DNA of 64,000 bases from Anticarsia gemmatalis (GCF_050436995.1 NC_134763.1:5952001-6016000); one strand, 5' to 3'; shown: positions 1-12,495, counted from the stretch's first letter. A program made the numbers and translations. The notes: a model not told the origin generated them from the letters alone.

Positions 1-902
1 TGTCACAAAATAAATTAGATTTTCACCAAAGTATACCAATCACCATAATTATCGTGTTACTGCGTGAACATAAATTCATTTTATGTGTATAATAATACGA
101 GCATAATATTCAAATCGTAACACAAAATGGATTTTATTTCCAGATAAGTTACGTGCATAAACCAATATATTTTATTGATCGTAACTTTTACCATCGCATC
201 GCCTAAAGCGTTGAAAACGTCATAACTCGTAAAAAGCCACATAAACGGAATTCGTTGAACTGACCCTAGACGTGTAAATAAATAAAAAAATAAAAATTCT
301 CCGTTCAGCAGTCGAACTTAAACAAATATTGAATTTTTCAGTATAAAATTCGTTTACAACTAAACAAATCGAACGCTGGCAACGCCGCATCAAGTTGACG
401 GTTCTATAAGCTGAGTCTCCACTAAGTTATTTTGAGCTACGGTTTATAGGTTTGCAATAAAAATATCATAACATTTGACAGCCCCGGGCGCTATTTCAAA
501 ATATTTTATTGATGATTCGACGTAAAATACTCTATCAGTTATCACAGGAAACGTTTTATATACTCATCAAAAGTACCATACATTTAAACGCCAACATTTC
601 AAAAATATATTGTTTCGCGTGATCAGTTTATATGGACATTAAATTTATTGAAAACGCACAAACCTACAAAACACTATTTTATATTGATATTTTTATGTTG
701 AGACAAAACAATATGCAGACAGTTTTCCGAATTTCAATACTATTGGGATTGAGCTTTTTGTTTTGATTTGTTATTAGCAACATATTGCTTTCTATTCTAA
801 AAAACATACCGGAACAAAAGTGCACAGTATTCGCCAGTTACAAAAAAGAGCATTATACAAAATGATTTATTGGATTTATGTACAAAAGAATACATGCGGA
901 CC
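1..902. other. AT-rich non-coding DNA, no feature seen
   Basis: I see no exon-like ORF, RNA gene or recognisable repeat here. It reads as ordinary AT-rich intronic or intergenic insect DNA. Confidence 0.5.
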
Positions 903-1052
903 TATAGCTCAATTCTCTACTATTATCGACTACCGACAACCGGCTCTAATCAATGCCTCTGACGGGCGTCGTAGGAATTATTTTGGTGTTACATTTTAAA
1001 TGTCAAACTTTTGATACTCGAAATTACCGGCTGTAGAGAATCGCGCTACTAA
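903..1052 (+). mobile_element. TIR-type MITE, copy 1
   Basis: Short element of about 150 bp bounded by imperfect terminal inverted repeats. The left end has TAGCTCAATTCTCTAC and the right end, read in reverse complement, has TAGCGCGATTCTCTAC. The interior carries ACAACCGGC, GTCGTAGGAATTATTTTGG and AAATGTCAAACTTTTGATAC blocks. The same blocks recur in the same order at 50989-51142 (+) and 52025-52172 (-), which shows a dispersed family. It has no coding capacity, so it is non-autonomous. A TA-type target duplication is possible but not proven. Confidence 0.75.
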
Positions 1053-2249
1053 TGCCTTTAGCATTTTAGAACAGTCTACATTGTACAGTAACACTACAAT
1101 AGCACTATTATTCAAAACCTATAAGTTCTTTGATGCAGCCATTAAGCGACTGTTGAAAAACCCCCATACATTATTTATTCACTCCAGTAATTCCTTACAC
1201 AAATTATTAATGATACGCGGCAAGTTTTCCGCATGTATTACCCCGGTTGCCATTCAAAGTTGCCAACTAAAGGGTTTGCTGGAGTCAAGACCTCGTAGGT
1301 GGAGAGGCACCAAAGGGTCAGTAAGCAAGGAAATGTCAAAACCACGCATCAATATTAAGCCATTAAGTTGGGTCTGTTTGTCGAACGCACGACAACTTTG
1401 ACAAGGTTCTAGTGAGATGTTGACTTCGCCTGTTTAACTTGTAGATTAATCAAGGGTGTTATATACCAAACATACAAGGATATAAGGCCTTTGAAGTGTT
1501 TTATTAAATTTGGTAGATTGCAAGATTGGGTGGGAGCTGCTGATATCAAAGCCAGCGTTTGTGGTGAGGTACACAGAAATAAATAAGAAAATATCTTATT
1601 TGAAGAAAAAATGTTTATCATATAAACTATGACACCAAAACATCGTCAAGGTAAATATAATACTACATATAATAATATGATTTATTTTATTACAATCTTA
1701 AGATACAAAACTACATTTCTTCTTTCTTTTCTACGTTGGATTATTCAGTATAGAAGGGACTTATTATAATACGTGATCCACTGATTATAATTTGTAAAGG
1801 ACTTCACGGGGTTTTTTTATAGTCTAACAGTTCTTTAGAAAGTCATAAACTTCGAGGACTTCTTACCTATTTTCAAAGTTAGTAGAAAACCTAGCTTGTC
1901 CTCAATACAAAGTTTCATCAGTATGTACCTTACCCCACTATTATGTCGGTATGTATTCAAATTAATCCGGCCTGTTAACTTTACTTCGAACTCATGCACG
2001 ATTACACTTACAAACTTGACTCGAACTGACTTCAACACACATTTGTTTTTGTGACCGAGTTCACATCCCTACCTAAATGTTTATTGATAGTTTAATTTAA
2101 TGTTTTGAAAATGAACAGACTGTTGTGTTATCGTTGGGTATAAGTTTCATCGTTATAGGTATTTAGATACTCGATAGCTTTGATATTTATTGTGACGGAA
2201 GGTGTAGACAGTAAGTATTAACTATTTTTGCCTATCCCAGGAGTCTACC
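1053..2249. other. AT-rich non-coding DNA
   Basis: An open frame of 106 codons (1081-1401, +) begins with TTG, has no recognisable domain and no splice context, so I do not call it a gene. Nothing else is supportable. Confidence 0.45.
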
Positions 2250-2365
2250 CCTTCTTCTTCTTCTTGTCGTATGGTTAGTGGTCAACCTAGTGTCAAAGTT
2301 GTTCAAGCCTTCGGGCGGCTTTGAACTCGTGATTGTCAGTTGCACTACCGCTCGGACGCCGCATT
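2250..2365 (+). repeat. CTT-rich interspersed repeat fragment
   Basis: A short CTT run (2251-2265) leads into a GTCGTATGGTTAGTGGTC / GTGTCAAAGTTGTTCAAGCC type sequence and a GC-richer tail near 2310-2365. This resembles a CTT-headed repeat I remember from several moth genomes. The match is from memory and both boundaries are uncertain. Confidence 0.4.
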
Positions 2366-2515
2366 ATCATATTTAACTTTAAAGCCTCAAACAATATTAA
2401 ACATATCATAATATTTTACTAGTTACTATAGATTACCGAAAAGTTAAGTGAATTTTGTTTGTTGATAGATACGCGACTGACGATAGTTATAGTGGTAGGT
2501 AGATCGCCTCTCTGT

Positions 2516-2684
2516 GTGTATCTTTATATATATAATTCTTCTGTAAGTGTGTATGTCACTGAACTTCTCTTAAACATCTCGACCGATTTTGATGAATTTG
2601 AGAATGGTTTAGATTCACAATTTTGTCCGCTGGACAATGTTTTTTTAATTAATTAGACAGGACAACGTCTGTTGGGTCCGCTAG
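2516..2684 (+). mobile_element. Helitron-like non-autonomous 3' end
   Basis: The block ends with a small hairpin, CAAC-GTCT-GTTG (2663-2674), then GGTCCG and CTAG (2681-2684) followed by T. A short hairpin a few bases before a terminal CTAG is the usual Helitron 3' end. The preceding sequence (TTCTTCTGTAAGTGTG, CCGATTTTGATGAA, CCGCTGGACAATG) resembles a repeat common in lepidopteran genomes. The 5' limit is not visible, and a short (TA)n run lies near 2526-2532. Confidence 0.5.
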
Positions 2685-5600
2685 TTACTTAATATATTAT
2701 TAAGATTTAGGATTCAAAAATATCTATCTATCCTTAACATAAACTTTCGCGTTTATTTATAAGGTTGAATTCTAGGTTGTAACGTTGTCTCTAGCGCGGT
2801 ACGTCAACAGAACTATTTTTAGTTAAATCAAATGTCAGACACTAGACAAGTAAGCTACATGATTGAATTGAAAACGTGAAATCCGTTCACCGTGTCTTAT
2901 ACCGTTCACAATATTTATTTTCTATACATTGTGTATATTCTTTATATAAAACATGTATAATATGAATACACATACATATTACCTTTACTACTGCATCTAG
3001 ATATAAAGAGAGAGTGGATTCTAAAGGATTTATTCCTTCAAGCCACAAAACTTTTTTGTAGGAGCCTTGAGCCACTTATAATGCAAGGTTATTTATATGT
3101 ATAAACACATACCATAAAATAATTTGCATGAAAACAAAAATTAACTTATCTGAAGCAAGTGGAAAATAAAATTTTTCGTGTTCCAGAAACAGAGTAAACC
3201 AATGTTATATGTGAATACTATTCTCTGTATATCGCTTGTATGTTTCCAACAGTAAAGTTTTCAATGTGAACAAACAAACAACATAATTCTGATGTGAAGA
3301 ATGTATAGAAGTAGTGAGCTAGTAAACATGTTGACGTATAGATCTGTTTACTTTACTTAATGCCCCCATTATTTATAGACAGCAACTTTACTCGGCAAAG
3401 TGTAGCGACTATATCGTACATAAATATTAGCACGTATAGTGGTTTATAGACAGGGCACAAGTACAGATAAGATTACTGATTAGTTGCATACTCACGTATG
3501 ACATAGTATATGAGCACTTATTGTACTCTCAATAAATCAGACTATAAACCATCTTGTGCCTAACATGCAGGCATACAGAGTATAGCGTTAGGAATTTTAC
3601 TTTGCGAAGGGCTACATACGTGCAATTTTCAATATATTTTAGATTAATATTACAATATAAAAATTAACGCAGACTTGAATTTTACAATGAAATGCCTGAT
3701 ATTTCGGATTACGTTACATAGATCGTGCGTAGGTTCAGCCTAAGTTATCTGTGACCATGGATAACAGATTAATTCATAGAAATACTTTTTACCCAGATAA
3801 ATCTTTTCTCGCGAACCAAGTCGCAGGTAAGCTAAGTAACTATCATTTTGTAACTAATGTTTATCTAATATTGTTTCACACACAATCTGTTCAAAAATAT
3901 AAAACTTTTTATCCGAAGCTTTAACTAACCGTATATAACGAAGTAATTTAAAAAGATTGCAGCCATAACGATTATTTCAGCTATCAGCAACGCTATTCTG
4001 ATCCAAAGTGGCTATTTAAGGTGTGCTTCACACGATTATAGCTAGCGAGCGACAATCGTCCAGCGATACTGGCTGCTAACACGCCACTTACAAATAGCAC
4101 AACGTGTTCTGTGAATTTGGCACAAGTCAAGCCACTGTCTCTAATTAAAGGGGGATCAGATGTAGCGGTTACATCCTCTTCGTACTCGATGCTCTACGTT
4201 TTTGGTTTCAAGCCAACAAGCTTCTTGTTTAAATGATTCGCTTGTTAGGTTTTATGTTTTTATTCGGCATGGCTCAGCCGGCTAATTATAGACTAACTCT
4301 CTCCATTTTGCAGTTTTTGTTCGTCAGCAACAACGAAATTGCATTTGTAATTGATACGTCACGAGCGTTGCGTTCTTTTTGGTTGGAGTTCGTTATTTGA
4401 AATTCAAATTGTTTCGTTTTAAGAATGGGAACATGAAGGAACAACATGACGGTTAAATTAAACATTATTCCAAATTGCTAAGTTGTTACGGGACTTGAAA
4501 TGCTGAGTGTAAAATTTTGATGTAACATTTAAGTATTTAAAATGCTGTTAGCATATGCATGAATCCACAATAACACGTTTAAAAAGTGTTTTTCTTCAAT
4601 TTCTGGTAGTAATGAAGTGTTTTTCAGATAGACGATTTCGTGTATGTATAAATGCATTTAAAGAAAGGACTTTTTGGGATCTTCAACCACTCCCCAAATC
4701 CACTCTGCATTGAAAAGTGCAAGTGAATAGAAATAGGTCCGAGACTTATAGAATTAAAGCTTTGCGTCGATGTGTTCCTGACCTCATTCTGGGCTTTAAA
4801 TAGGACCTAAAAGTGCGGTGGTGCTATTAAAACTTGGATCCAAGCATAGGTCGTTAGTGCAGTGTACTTTTGCCCCGGCATGCTGCGCTACACACGACCG
4901 CCAAGTTCTTCTAACTACTCTAAAGGGAACAATAATATACGCAAATAGTATGTAGTAGAATATAGATAGTGTGTGCAAGTTGCTTTATGAGAGCCAAAAT
5001 GTTTGTTACGTTCAACTGTTTTATTGTTTTATCGTGTTGTTGTGGAGTTTATGTTAGACAAATAAGCAGTAGGTATGTAAAGTGCGCGAAAGGATGAGTA
5101 TGTTTCACATTCGATTGCCGTATGCCAGTGCTTAAGTGGTAAAACGTATAATTTGTATTAATTTCCATGTAATTTTGATGCTACGATGAAAATTTTACGC
5201 AAACTAGATAGCTAATAGCAATAGTCAGCACTTTACTATGACGTACTTAAATGAGACTAAATGTCGCTCAGCAAGCTACCGTAGACAGCAAATTACGACC
5301 ACCGACTACTGAACGATACCCTAGTGACGTAAGCAACTGTTGATGCGGTCAGTCAATAGAATATGTGTGACCGTTTTGTGGTGTTTCAACTGAGCGTCCC
5401 CCGCTCTGAAGATCTTATTACTGATCCTAGGTTGTCTAGGATGACATCATATCTACAACTTTTATGTAAGTTTAACTTACAAAGACAGTAAGGTTATTAC
5501 GCCGTTATGGATTAGGGTGATGACGCAAGGACTCATGGGTTCAATAGACAATAAGAACAAAACAAATTATTATATAAAACTAGTTTTTTGAAGTTAGTAA

Positions 5601-6379
5601 TGTATTTGGTGTACACTCTACCCAAGTTTGTAAAATAGCGTTAATATTCAACGAAGAGACTAAAGTACGTACAAATAAAAAAAAGTAATTAATATTTTTT
5701 ACTACATGTCTTTAAAGCTATCTGTCGCAATAATAGTATCACGATGTACGCATATGACAGTAGCGATAGGTAATAGCCCACCTGTCATGTTGGCCAGTAT
5801 TGAACATAGCGCGGACACATGTGCTGTCATCCATCAAACTGACATGTACACAAACGATACGATGTGTCAATTGAAAACTAGTGTAAATGTCAAGTTTTAC
5901 ACTTTAATTTTGTGTTAAAATAACTAATTTCTGAGCAAAAAATGAAATAATTTTCTATCTGGATTGATTTATTTAGATTTAATAATAAGACTGTTAGCGC
6001 ATTTTTTATATTGTTAGTTATGCTTCTTAACTTAAACTTTATTATGTGTTCAATAGCAATAATTGGCGTTAAGCTACTAGTTTCAGGTTTTTGGAAAATA
6101 AATACCGGTATATCATCTTTCATTAATTATTCATCATAAATCTTTTATTTACTTAAAGTTTTTAATTAGGTATAGTCAAAAGGAGGATTCGTATCTAAAA
6201 ATTTCTTGTTTAAAATACTCCGCATATGAAATACCTCTTACGAACTTCAATGTGCTTTTCTGACATTGAGAACAATATAAAAACCGGATAACAGACTCAC
6301 ATAACAAAAAATATTAATAATAAAACTTTTGGAGACTCTAAAAATTCTTTATGTTACCCAGAAATTGTGACAATTGATT
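2685..6379. other. AT-rich non-coding DNA, no feature seen
   Basis: About 3.7 kb with only short chance ORFs (77 codons or fewer), none with splice signals or recognisable motifs. Slightly GC-richer patches at 4020-4150, 4840-4920 and 5280-5460 have no assignable function. Confidence 0.5.
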
Positions 6380-6522
6380 TTTTTAAGACATAGAGTACAA
6401 CCAAAAACAAATATTTAATTTCATGGATCGCACAAATAATTGTCCCGTGTGGGAATCGAACCCAAAACCGACGCAATGGCTGCGGCGTGGCGAGCTTAAC
6501 CACTGCGCCGCGGAGATAGTCA
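6380..6522 (-). mobile_element. tRNA-derived SINE, 3'-truncated
   Basis: Read on the minus strand the element starts near 6520 with an RNA polymerase III A-box-like GGCGCAGTGGTTAAGCTCG and a B box GGTTCGATTCC (6450-6460), 30-40 bases apart as in a tRNA. It continues into an ATTATTTGTGCGATCC tail and an A-rich end near 6382-6388. It does not fold into a plausible complete cloverleaf, so this is a SINE head and not a functional tRNA gene. The same family appears at 6862 and 7720 and as tails at 12737, 14188 and 49447. Confidence 0.75.
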
Positions 6523-6861
6523 AATTACCACCACTAACTTGCTCTTTATATTCTCAAGCGCATACAGAAAGACAGTGATTTAGTAAGTTCCATGAACTCC
6601 ACGCTCGTATGTTCCGAGACGCACGCAGTAACTTCTTTGCCAACAAAAACGTGACTTGTTTTGTTTCATAATGTGTCGCGTAGTTTTTGCCACAAAGGCT
6701 AAGGTGCGCTGGAGGGAGATTGCTAGGATTACCACACAATATACTTTGAATTTCAATATTTTTTACTTTAATAAGAAAAGGAAGATACCGGTTCTTCGTT
6801 TAGTAACCAATTATAACTTGGTTTCTTCATTCACTATGTAAATGCGTATTTATACAAGCAG

Positions 6862-7067
6862 AAAGGCCTCAGTGGTGCAGTGATTAAGGTGATCGCCACA
6901 CCACTACAAATTCCAATGAGTTTGATTCTCTAACGAAAACAAAAATTGCGAGACACCAAAATAATTGGTTTGGGACTGGATATATTATTCCGTGTGTTGT
7001 TTGTATATTTCTCAAAATTTCCTCAACACAAGAAAAAATTTCACCCGGAAGTTGCATTTAAAAAAAA
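6862..7067 (+). mobile_element. tRNA-derived SINE, near full length
   Basis: The most complete copy in the window, about 205 bp. Its head has a degenerate A box (GTGGTGCAGTGATTAAGG, 6872-6889) and B box (GAGTTTGATTCTC, near 6918). The body has an ACACCAAAATAATTGGTTTG segment, then TTGTTTGTATATTTCTC, CAACACAAGAAAAAATTTC, CCGGAAGTTGCATTT and an A-tract at 7060-7067. Order and spacing match the other copies here. It is diverged by many point changes, so it is old. Confidence 0.7.
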
Positions 7068-7511
7068 TATTTTTTTGGGATATTGCGAATTGAGTTAAGA
7101 TCTGAAATGACAAAAGCAATAAAAATCACAAAACGATAAACAGTTATCAAATAAAAGCCAATGTAAACATCGAAACGTTTTAACTTAACAACAATGCGAG
7201 TTTAATACGATCGCGGTTGCAGCTGCATTTTAATAATAGATTAACCTTCGTGCAAACATGGACCGCGCATGTAATCTTCAGTGTACATACAAATTTAATT
7301 AATTCTGATATGACATGAACACATAAAGTGAAGCTTCGATACACCGTGTTGCGATTAGCTAGCTATTTAAAATCGTTTGTGATATCCGTTGATAGGTTTA
7401 GCGGTTTAATGGGTCGATGGTTTTATATAGTTGTAGAGATAGCGTGGGTTTAGTGTGTCATTTTTATTTTAGTGGGGTTTAAACTTTTGGTTAACGGTTT
7501 TCGTCGCATAA
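7068..7511. other. AT-rich spacer between retroposons
   Basis: No gene or repeat is recognisable between the full-length SINE and the duplicated RTE 3' junction. Confidence 0.4.
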
Positions 7512-7626
7512 TTATTAATCACACATTTCTTGAGTACCTATGTAAAGTCTCCGACCCAATAGATTATTACTTGCAGCATAATTATTTATCACATTTCTTG
7601 AGTAGGTATCTGAAGTCCCCGACCCG
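7512..7626 (+). repeat. Imperfect direct duplication next to an RTE 3' end
   Basis: Two copies of about 45 bp, 7512-7560 and 7579-7625, share ATTAAT/TTTATCACA, CATTTCTTGAGTA, TATGTAAAGTC/TATCTGAAGTC and CCGACCC. They are offset by about 65 bp. Only the second copy continues into the RTE-like 3' tail, so the first is a duplicated stub of the same junction. Confidence 0.6.
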
Positions 7627-7712
7627 CATTAGGTCAGCGTGTTGGACTCAAGGTCTACCCCTCTCTTGTTCGGGAGAAGACCCTTAACCAGCAGTGGGAC
7701 AGTAGCGGATTA
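7610..7712 (+). mobile_element. RTE-type non-LTR retrotransposon 3' end
   Basis: Contains CCCGCATTAGGTCAGCG, GTTGGACTCAAGGTCTA, TCGGGAGAAGACCCTT and CCAGCAGTGGGACAG in that order. This is the conserved 3' terminal block I know from lepidopteran RTE/BovB-like elements. Only the last ~100 bp remain, as expected for a 5'-truncated insertion. A SINE fragment follows directly. Confidence 0.65.
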
Positions 7713-7719
7713 AATAAAT

Positions 7720-7832
7720 GTGGTACAGTGGTCAAGGTGTTTTCCACCCCTCTATTATTTTTCCGGAAGGCTGTGGGTCAGTGACATCGACAAATTGTCG
7801 TTTTGGGTTTGGTTATGGATACTTAGATCCTT
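7720..7832 (+). mobile_element. tRNA-derived SINE fragment
   Basis: Starts with GTGGTACAGTGGTCAAGG (A-box-like), has a strongly decayed B-box region near 7785, and ends with a GACAAATTGTCGTTTTGGG tail related to the copies at 6380 and 6862. Placement immediately after the RTE 3' end suggests nested or adjacent insertions. Confidence 0.5.
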
Positions 7833-8570
7833 AGGAAAAAGGAAATGACAAATAAACTTAATCAAGCTTATCGTGATTCATGTCCAAAAACATATAGGAA
7901 ATTACTTTATTACAGTAAAATTTTGTTACCACCTATTTATTCCAAACTAAATAGGTATTTAGGAATTTTACTGGCTCATCTCGAAATTCCAAATAACAAC
8001 ACTCAAACAGGCCACGAAACAACACAACTAGTTTACTTAATAGAAACTTTACCGTACCGATAGTTCAGACTTTATTTTTGCTTTTCAAATCTATATTTTC
8101 AAGTGTTATGCAAAAATATGCAAATATATTCCGCGGCTCAATGTTTCGTAAGCGGTCGTTTAAAAAATGTATAGGAAACTCTTGGCTAGACCTATTCAAT
8201 GGTACTTGATCGCGGACGGGGATTTTATATCCGTGCCTACGTGTTATACTTGAAAGATAGTTTTTAATATAGATTGAACTATGAAAGAGTAGTAAAATTT
8301 AAGTTTGATGAATGTTTAAATGAATGGTCTTTTTTTAAGTTATCACCGTATGTTACTTTTGATTTGCATAGACTTTTACAAAGATATAAACAACAGACAC
8401 ACATCAAAAAACTGGGACAGCTATTTTATCATACAAATATTCGCTCTACAGAAATCAAATCCAATAACTCCGCATTCTGGGTGACGCCATAGCGGCTTAA
8501 CAGAATAGACAACGGACAATGATGACTAGTTACATACTTATGAAAATGAGAGAATTCACGAAAAACTTTG
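7833..8570. other. AT-rich non-coding DNA
   Basis: Two 72-codon frames (7845-8063 and 8274-8492, +) have no recognisable domain, no intron signals and AT-driven composition. I do not call them genes. Confidence 0.4.
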
Positions 8571-8770
8571 ACTCGCATTGACAAAAATATCTTTAGAAGT
8601 TGAAGTAAATGGAAAAGCCAGTAGCGGACGCCCTAGAAAGATATACACAGATCTTATCTGTGATGTTCTTCAAAATGGACATATGCGTAGTACAGCTACT
8701 GGCAGCCAGGGGGCATTAGACGGGGTGTATGGATGTAAGTCTTTCAGCCTACTCATACAAGATAAGTAAT
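8571..8770 (+). pseudogene. Decayed non-LTR retrotransposon ORF fragment
   Basis: The conceptual translation contains SSGRPRKIYTDLICDVLQNG followed by a degraded segment. This resembles the GRPRK-[TY]-x-D-[QL]-I-x-[ED]-VL-[KQ]-x-G motif near the C terminus of ORFs from RTE/craniofacial-like lepidopteran retroelements, where an RRACM segment normally follows. Here the downstream part looks frame-shifted, so it is a dead copy. The assignment rests on a short motif recalled from memory. Confidence 0.45.
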
Positions 8771-11700
8771 AATATAATGCACTACGCAGCGACCTCTATT
8801 CCCGTAGCTAAGTCATCGTGACCATAGATTAGGCCTTCAACTTTTTATTACTTTGAAATTAAAAATTTATTTATTCACGGCGATAAACCCGTAATTAAAA
8901 CTAATGTAGAAAGCTATTTGTCCTAGCTATTACATAGATAAGAGCACAAATATTTCAGACCTCTATTATCACTAAGGCAAACACGCTTTTGTGTAAAGAT
9001 TAATTTAATATTTACTTATATTAAAATTAATAGGACTAATGACTGAAAATATAACCTAAAAATAATACGGTTTATGTTAATTATTATCTTGCAAACGTCA
9101 CGCATGATGAACGAGGTTAAATAAAATTAATTTTCTTCTCTCCTTTGACTGTACCAACAAAAATTAAAGTTCATTTAGTTTTATAATTAAGTTAATTGTA
9201 ATTTAAACTAGCAATTATACGTATGTCGCGCCTTGCTTCGCTCGTATTCCGCCCGTAAATTATGGTGGCCTAAATAAACAAAAATATTAATTGTGTATTA
9301 TACAGTGTTATCTTTGTACATAGATATAAATCAGATGGAAGAGTGTAAAGTTTGGTCTGATATTGAACTTGCTCCATGAACTTTAATCATAAACCTTAGT
9401 TTATTAGGTTTATTACCACGAGATTACTTTAGTCTTAAGGTTGTATATTTAAACAAACGCTGGGGGCCTAATGAATAGCTCGCTCGCCTAAACTTCAACT
9501 CAAACATATTTTTATAACTCCGAGTAAAATATTGAAACTTGCGCTTTAAAAATTTATGTAGATTACTCAAAAGTCGGTTTAACAAGCCAATTACTATTTT
9601 CAGACCTAGTTTGATGAGTGAGCTAATTAATTTCATATTTTATTTTTATTGCAGCATCAAATATTTACACTACCTTATTTAACACTTTTAAAATGAATGA
9701 AATATAAAACGAAATAGTAAGGTAGCTCTTCGATGCACAATTACATTGCCGGCTGGCAATTAGCTCATTACGAAGTCTAGAAATATTCTAACATATTTCT
9801 ATGGTACTTTACCTAAGAAAATTTACAACCAAAATATTCACAACTCATCTAGAGTAAACATTACATCTGCGAGGCACCGTCGTCGTTGGTAAAGTGTGGC
9901 AAGTGTGGGCAAGCACACAAAAGAGCTAATTGTTTGCGTCGAGACGGGCATCAGCAAACAGATACAGAACAAACCGTGTGTTTGTTTTTTATTAACCGAA
10001 TTCATCCTTATCCGCAAACACGTCGTGTAAGGTGACACTTTCTACCGACGCCGCCGCACTCTCACGCCTATGGGAAATACATAAATATACCGTTATCGAT
10101 GGCGAAAATGTCAACGGTCGCTTTTATTTTTCATGGAAAATTGCTTTTATGTTCTGGAAAATTATTTGTAAATTTCGCTTATATTACCAACCTTTTATAC
10201 GATATTCAGTGATAACAAAAGTATTATAAAGTAGGATTATGTTATATTTCTATGCCCTCACGATTGTTCGGACAATTGAAACTTTTTAAGATATTTTTTT
10301 TTTTCATTTCACCCCGCACCTGGACACAAAGGGCCCAGATGAATTCACACGATAAATATCATTTGACACGCCATTGAATACCTAAGCAAATTTTCAAAAA
10401 ACAATTTCCAACATGAAATTTCTCCCACAGGGCTATTGTTATTTCAAACTTCAAAGCCATGTTTCACAAAACCTGTTCAGAGGTTCGGATAAAAAAGTTT
10501 TATGTGTTAAAAATATAAATATTTTCATGTTAGGGGTTTCTTAATTAAAACATCAAACGCACACTGTTTTTATAATACTTTGATTTTACTTTTTCACCTC
10601 TTTCCAGTGGGGTTTAATTTATCCTGAGACTTTTTGGTACATATGTACTTTTTGTATCTGAACGTCTTATACGTTGATTGAGTTTGTGCCCATTGAGTGC
10701 GAGATATGTCAAAGACAGTGTTTCTATTAATGTTGTCTATTACAAGAGCTATAAATAACATGAAAAGCAGGTGTATTTGTATCCAGTGTTTCATTTAAAG
10801 GAACTAAATCATAAATTTGGGGAGTCGCCACGTATACAAGTTCGGTCCAGTGCCTGCAATAAATTTTCATCACATAATTAGGGTAAAGAAAGACAAATGA
10901 CTCTCTTGGTTGGGATCGTTGTTCTGCGTTGATAGCAGTGTCGAGACGGCGGCGATGAAATCTATAAGTATAAGTAGATAAAGTTTAAGTTATAAGGATG
11001 GATGGATAGTGGATACTTACTTTGCATTCTTTTGAGCGAATGGGTACCTACAACACATATCATGATGTTTAACCAGTATTAGGTAGTATCCTTTTCTAAG
11101 AAAAAGGCAGTACTAAATACTGCATACTTTAGGGTCAATAAAAGCGAGAAAAAATATAATTGTGAAATGAAGTCATAATTTAGTAGTATCATTGGAATTT
11201 ATTCTAACTTCTTATACCACGCAAAATTAAACCTTATATCCTTTGCTTATAGATTGAAATACCTACTTTAAAACTGTAAACAAGATATTTTTGTCGTTTT
11301 TCCGGCTGTATATTTGGAAAGTGCAAGGAGAGTAACACTGGGCCTGATGTAGGTCGTCATTACCTGTAGTAATGTTTGAAGCGTGAAAGTGTTGCCGTTT
11401 CACTAGTCCCGTTTATCGTAAATGTTATGGTACAAGTTGAATGAAGTTTGCGCTGGGTGCTTTGTGTGAGTGTAGAAAAGCATAGAAGTTTGTAATAAGT
11501 CGTGATTTTTTCGTACTTTGTTAAGATTATTCGATGGGTTTGTAGGAAGAATTTTATTCTACATTTTTTTACCTTGCAGAGTATAAGTATGTTTAGGGAT
11601 AAAAGTCGTGATAACTCATGATTCCTTTTAAGCATTTTGTTAACATTTTCAACTGGTTTTCGCTCGGAACTATGCTCTTCAGGTTTAAAATACATATTGA

Positions 11701-12430
11701 TTATTAAAAATAACCTGCTGTAATTCTTATTGATTTCAAAATTTGAACCAGTTTATTGATGTCCAACTATTTACAATAGACATCACCTTATGATATAAAC
11801 TAAGACAAAAATTCATCGTTCGAAATAATACTTCATGAACCTTAATGTGAGAAATGTATGAGTCCCAGAGGAATATAATAGATATTTCTAGTATTTAACA
11901 ATGGTCAATACTTAGAAGGTTTTTTCCAAATGATCTATAGATAATATATTATAATGTAGTATTAAACAAACATATTAACAAAACCACAAGTGTACCCTTA
12001 CCTGATTAAAATCCGATTGATGTATTATTTGATTATCGAAAACCGCACACATGTTTGAAACAATTAAAATATGCATTAATCATTGAGCCAATAAGCTTGC
12101 TATTAATTTTACTATCAGTGATTTTATCAAAATATTTTGATTTTATTTTTGTTATATTGTATTGAACTAGTTTATGTATCATAGGTACATACTCGTATAT
12201 GCTCGTCTTGGAGATTATAATCTATCCCACTGCAAAATTGAATAGAAATTGGTTCAATTGTTTTAATGTCAAAGTGTGGCAAACCTACACACTTTAAATA
12301 TATTACTCCTAGATTTAAAATAACAATTTTTTTTTTATCCATTTAACATTAATTTATATTTTGAGATCAATATTTATAAATTATTAATATTAAAGAAAAT
12401 ATTTACAATTACATTTTAAATTAACAACAA
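8771..12430. other. AT-rich non-coding DNA, no firm feature
   Basis: A minus-strand frame of 111 codons (11360-11695) is the longest here but matches no family I know and is Lys/Thr/Ser-rich from AT-biased codons. A poly-T run lies at about 10291-10303. No exon, RNA gene or repeat is supportable. Confidence 0.5.
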
Positions 12431-12495
12431 TAAACTTACTATATATACAAATAGATAAAAAATAAATAAAAGAAAAAAGAAAAAAAAAAAAAACA

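Noticed and set aside
1081..1401. 106-codon plus-strand frame starting at TTG
   Set aside because: Non-ATG start, no domain, no Kozak or splice context.
6440..6515. Possible tRNA gene on the minus strand with good A and B boxes
   Set aside because: The head does not close into a proper acceptor stem, and the sequence runs on into a tail shared with other SINE copies, so it is a SINE.
11360..11695. 111-codon minus-strand ORF
   Set aside because: No recognisable domain, AT-driven composition, no splice context; length is possible by chance in 64 kb.
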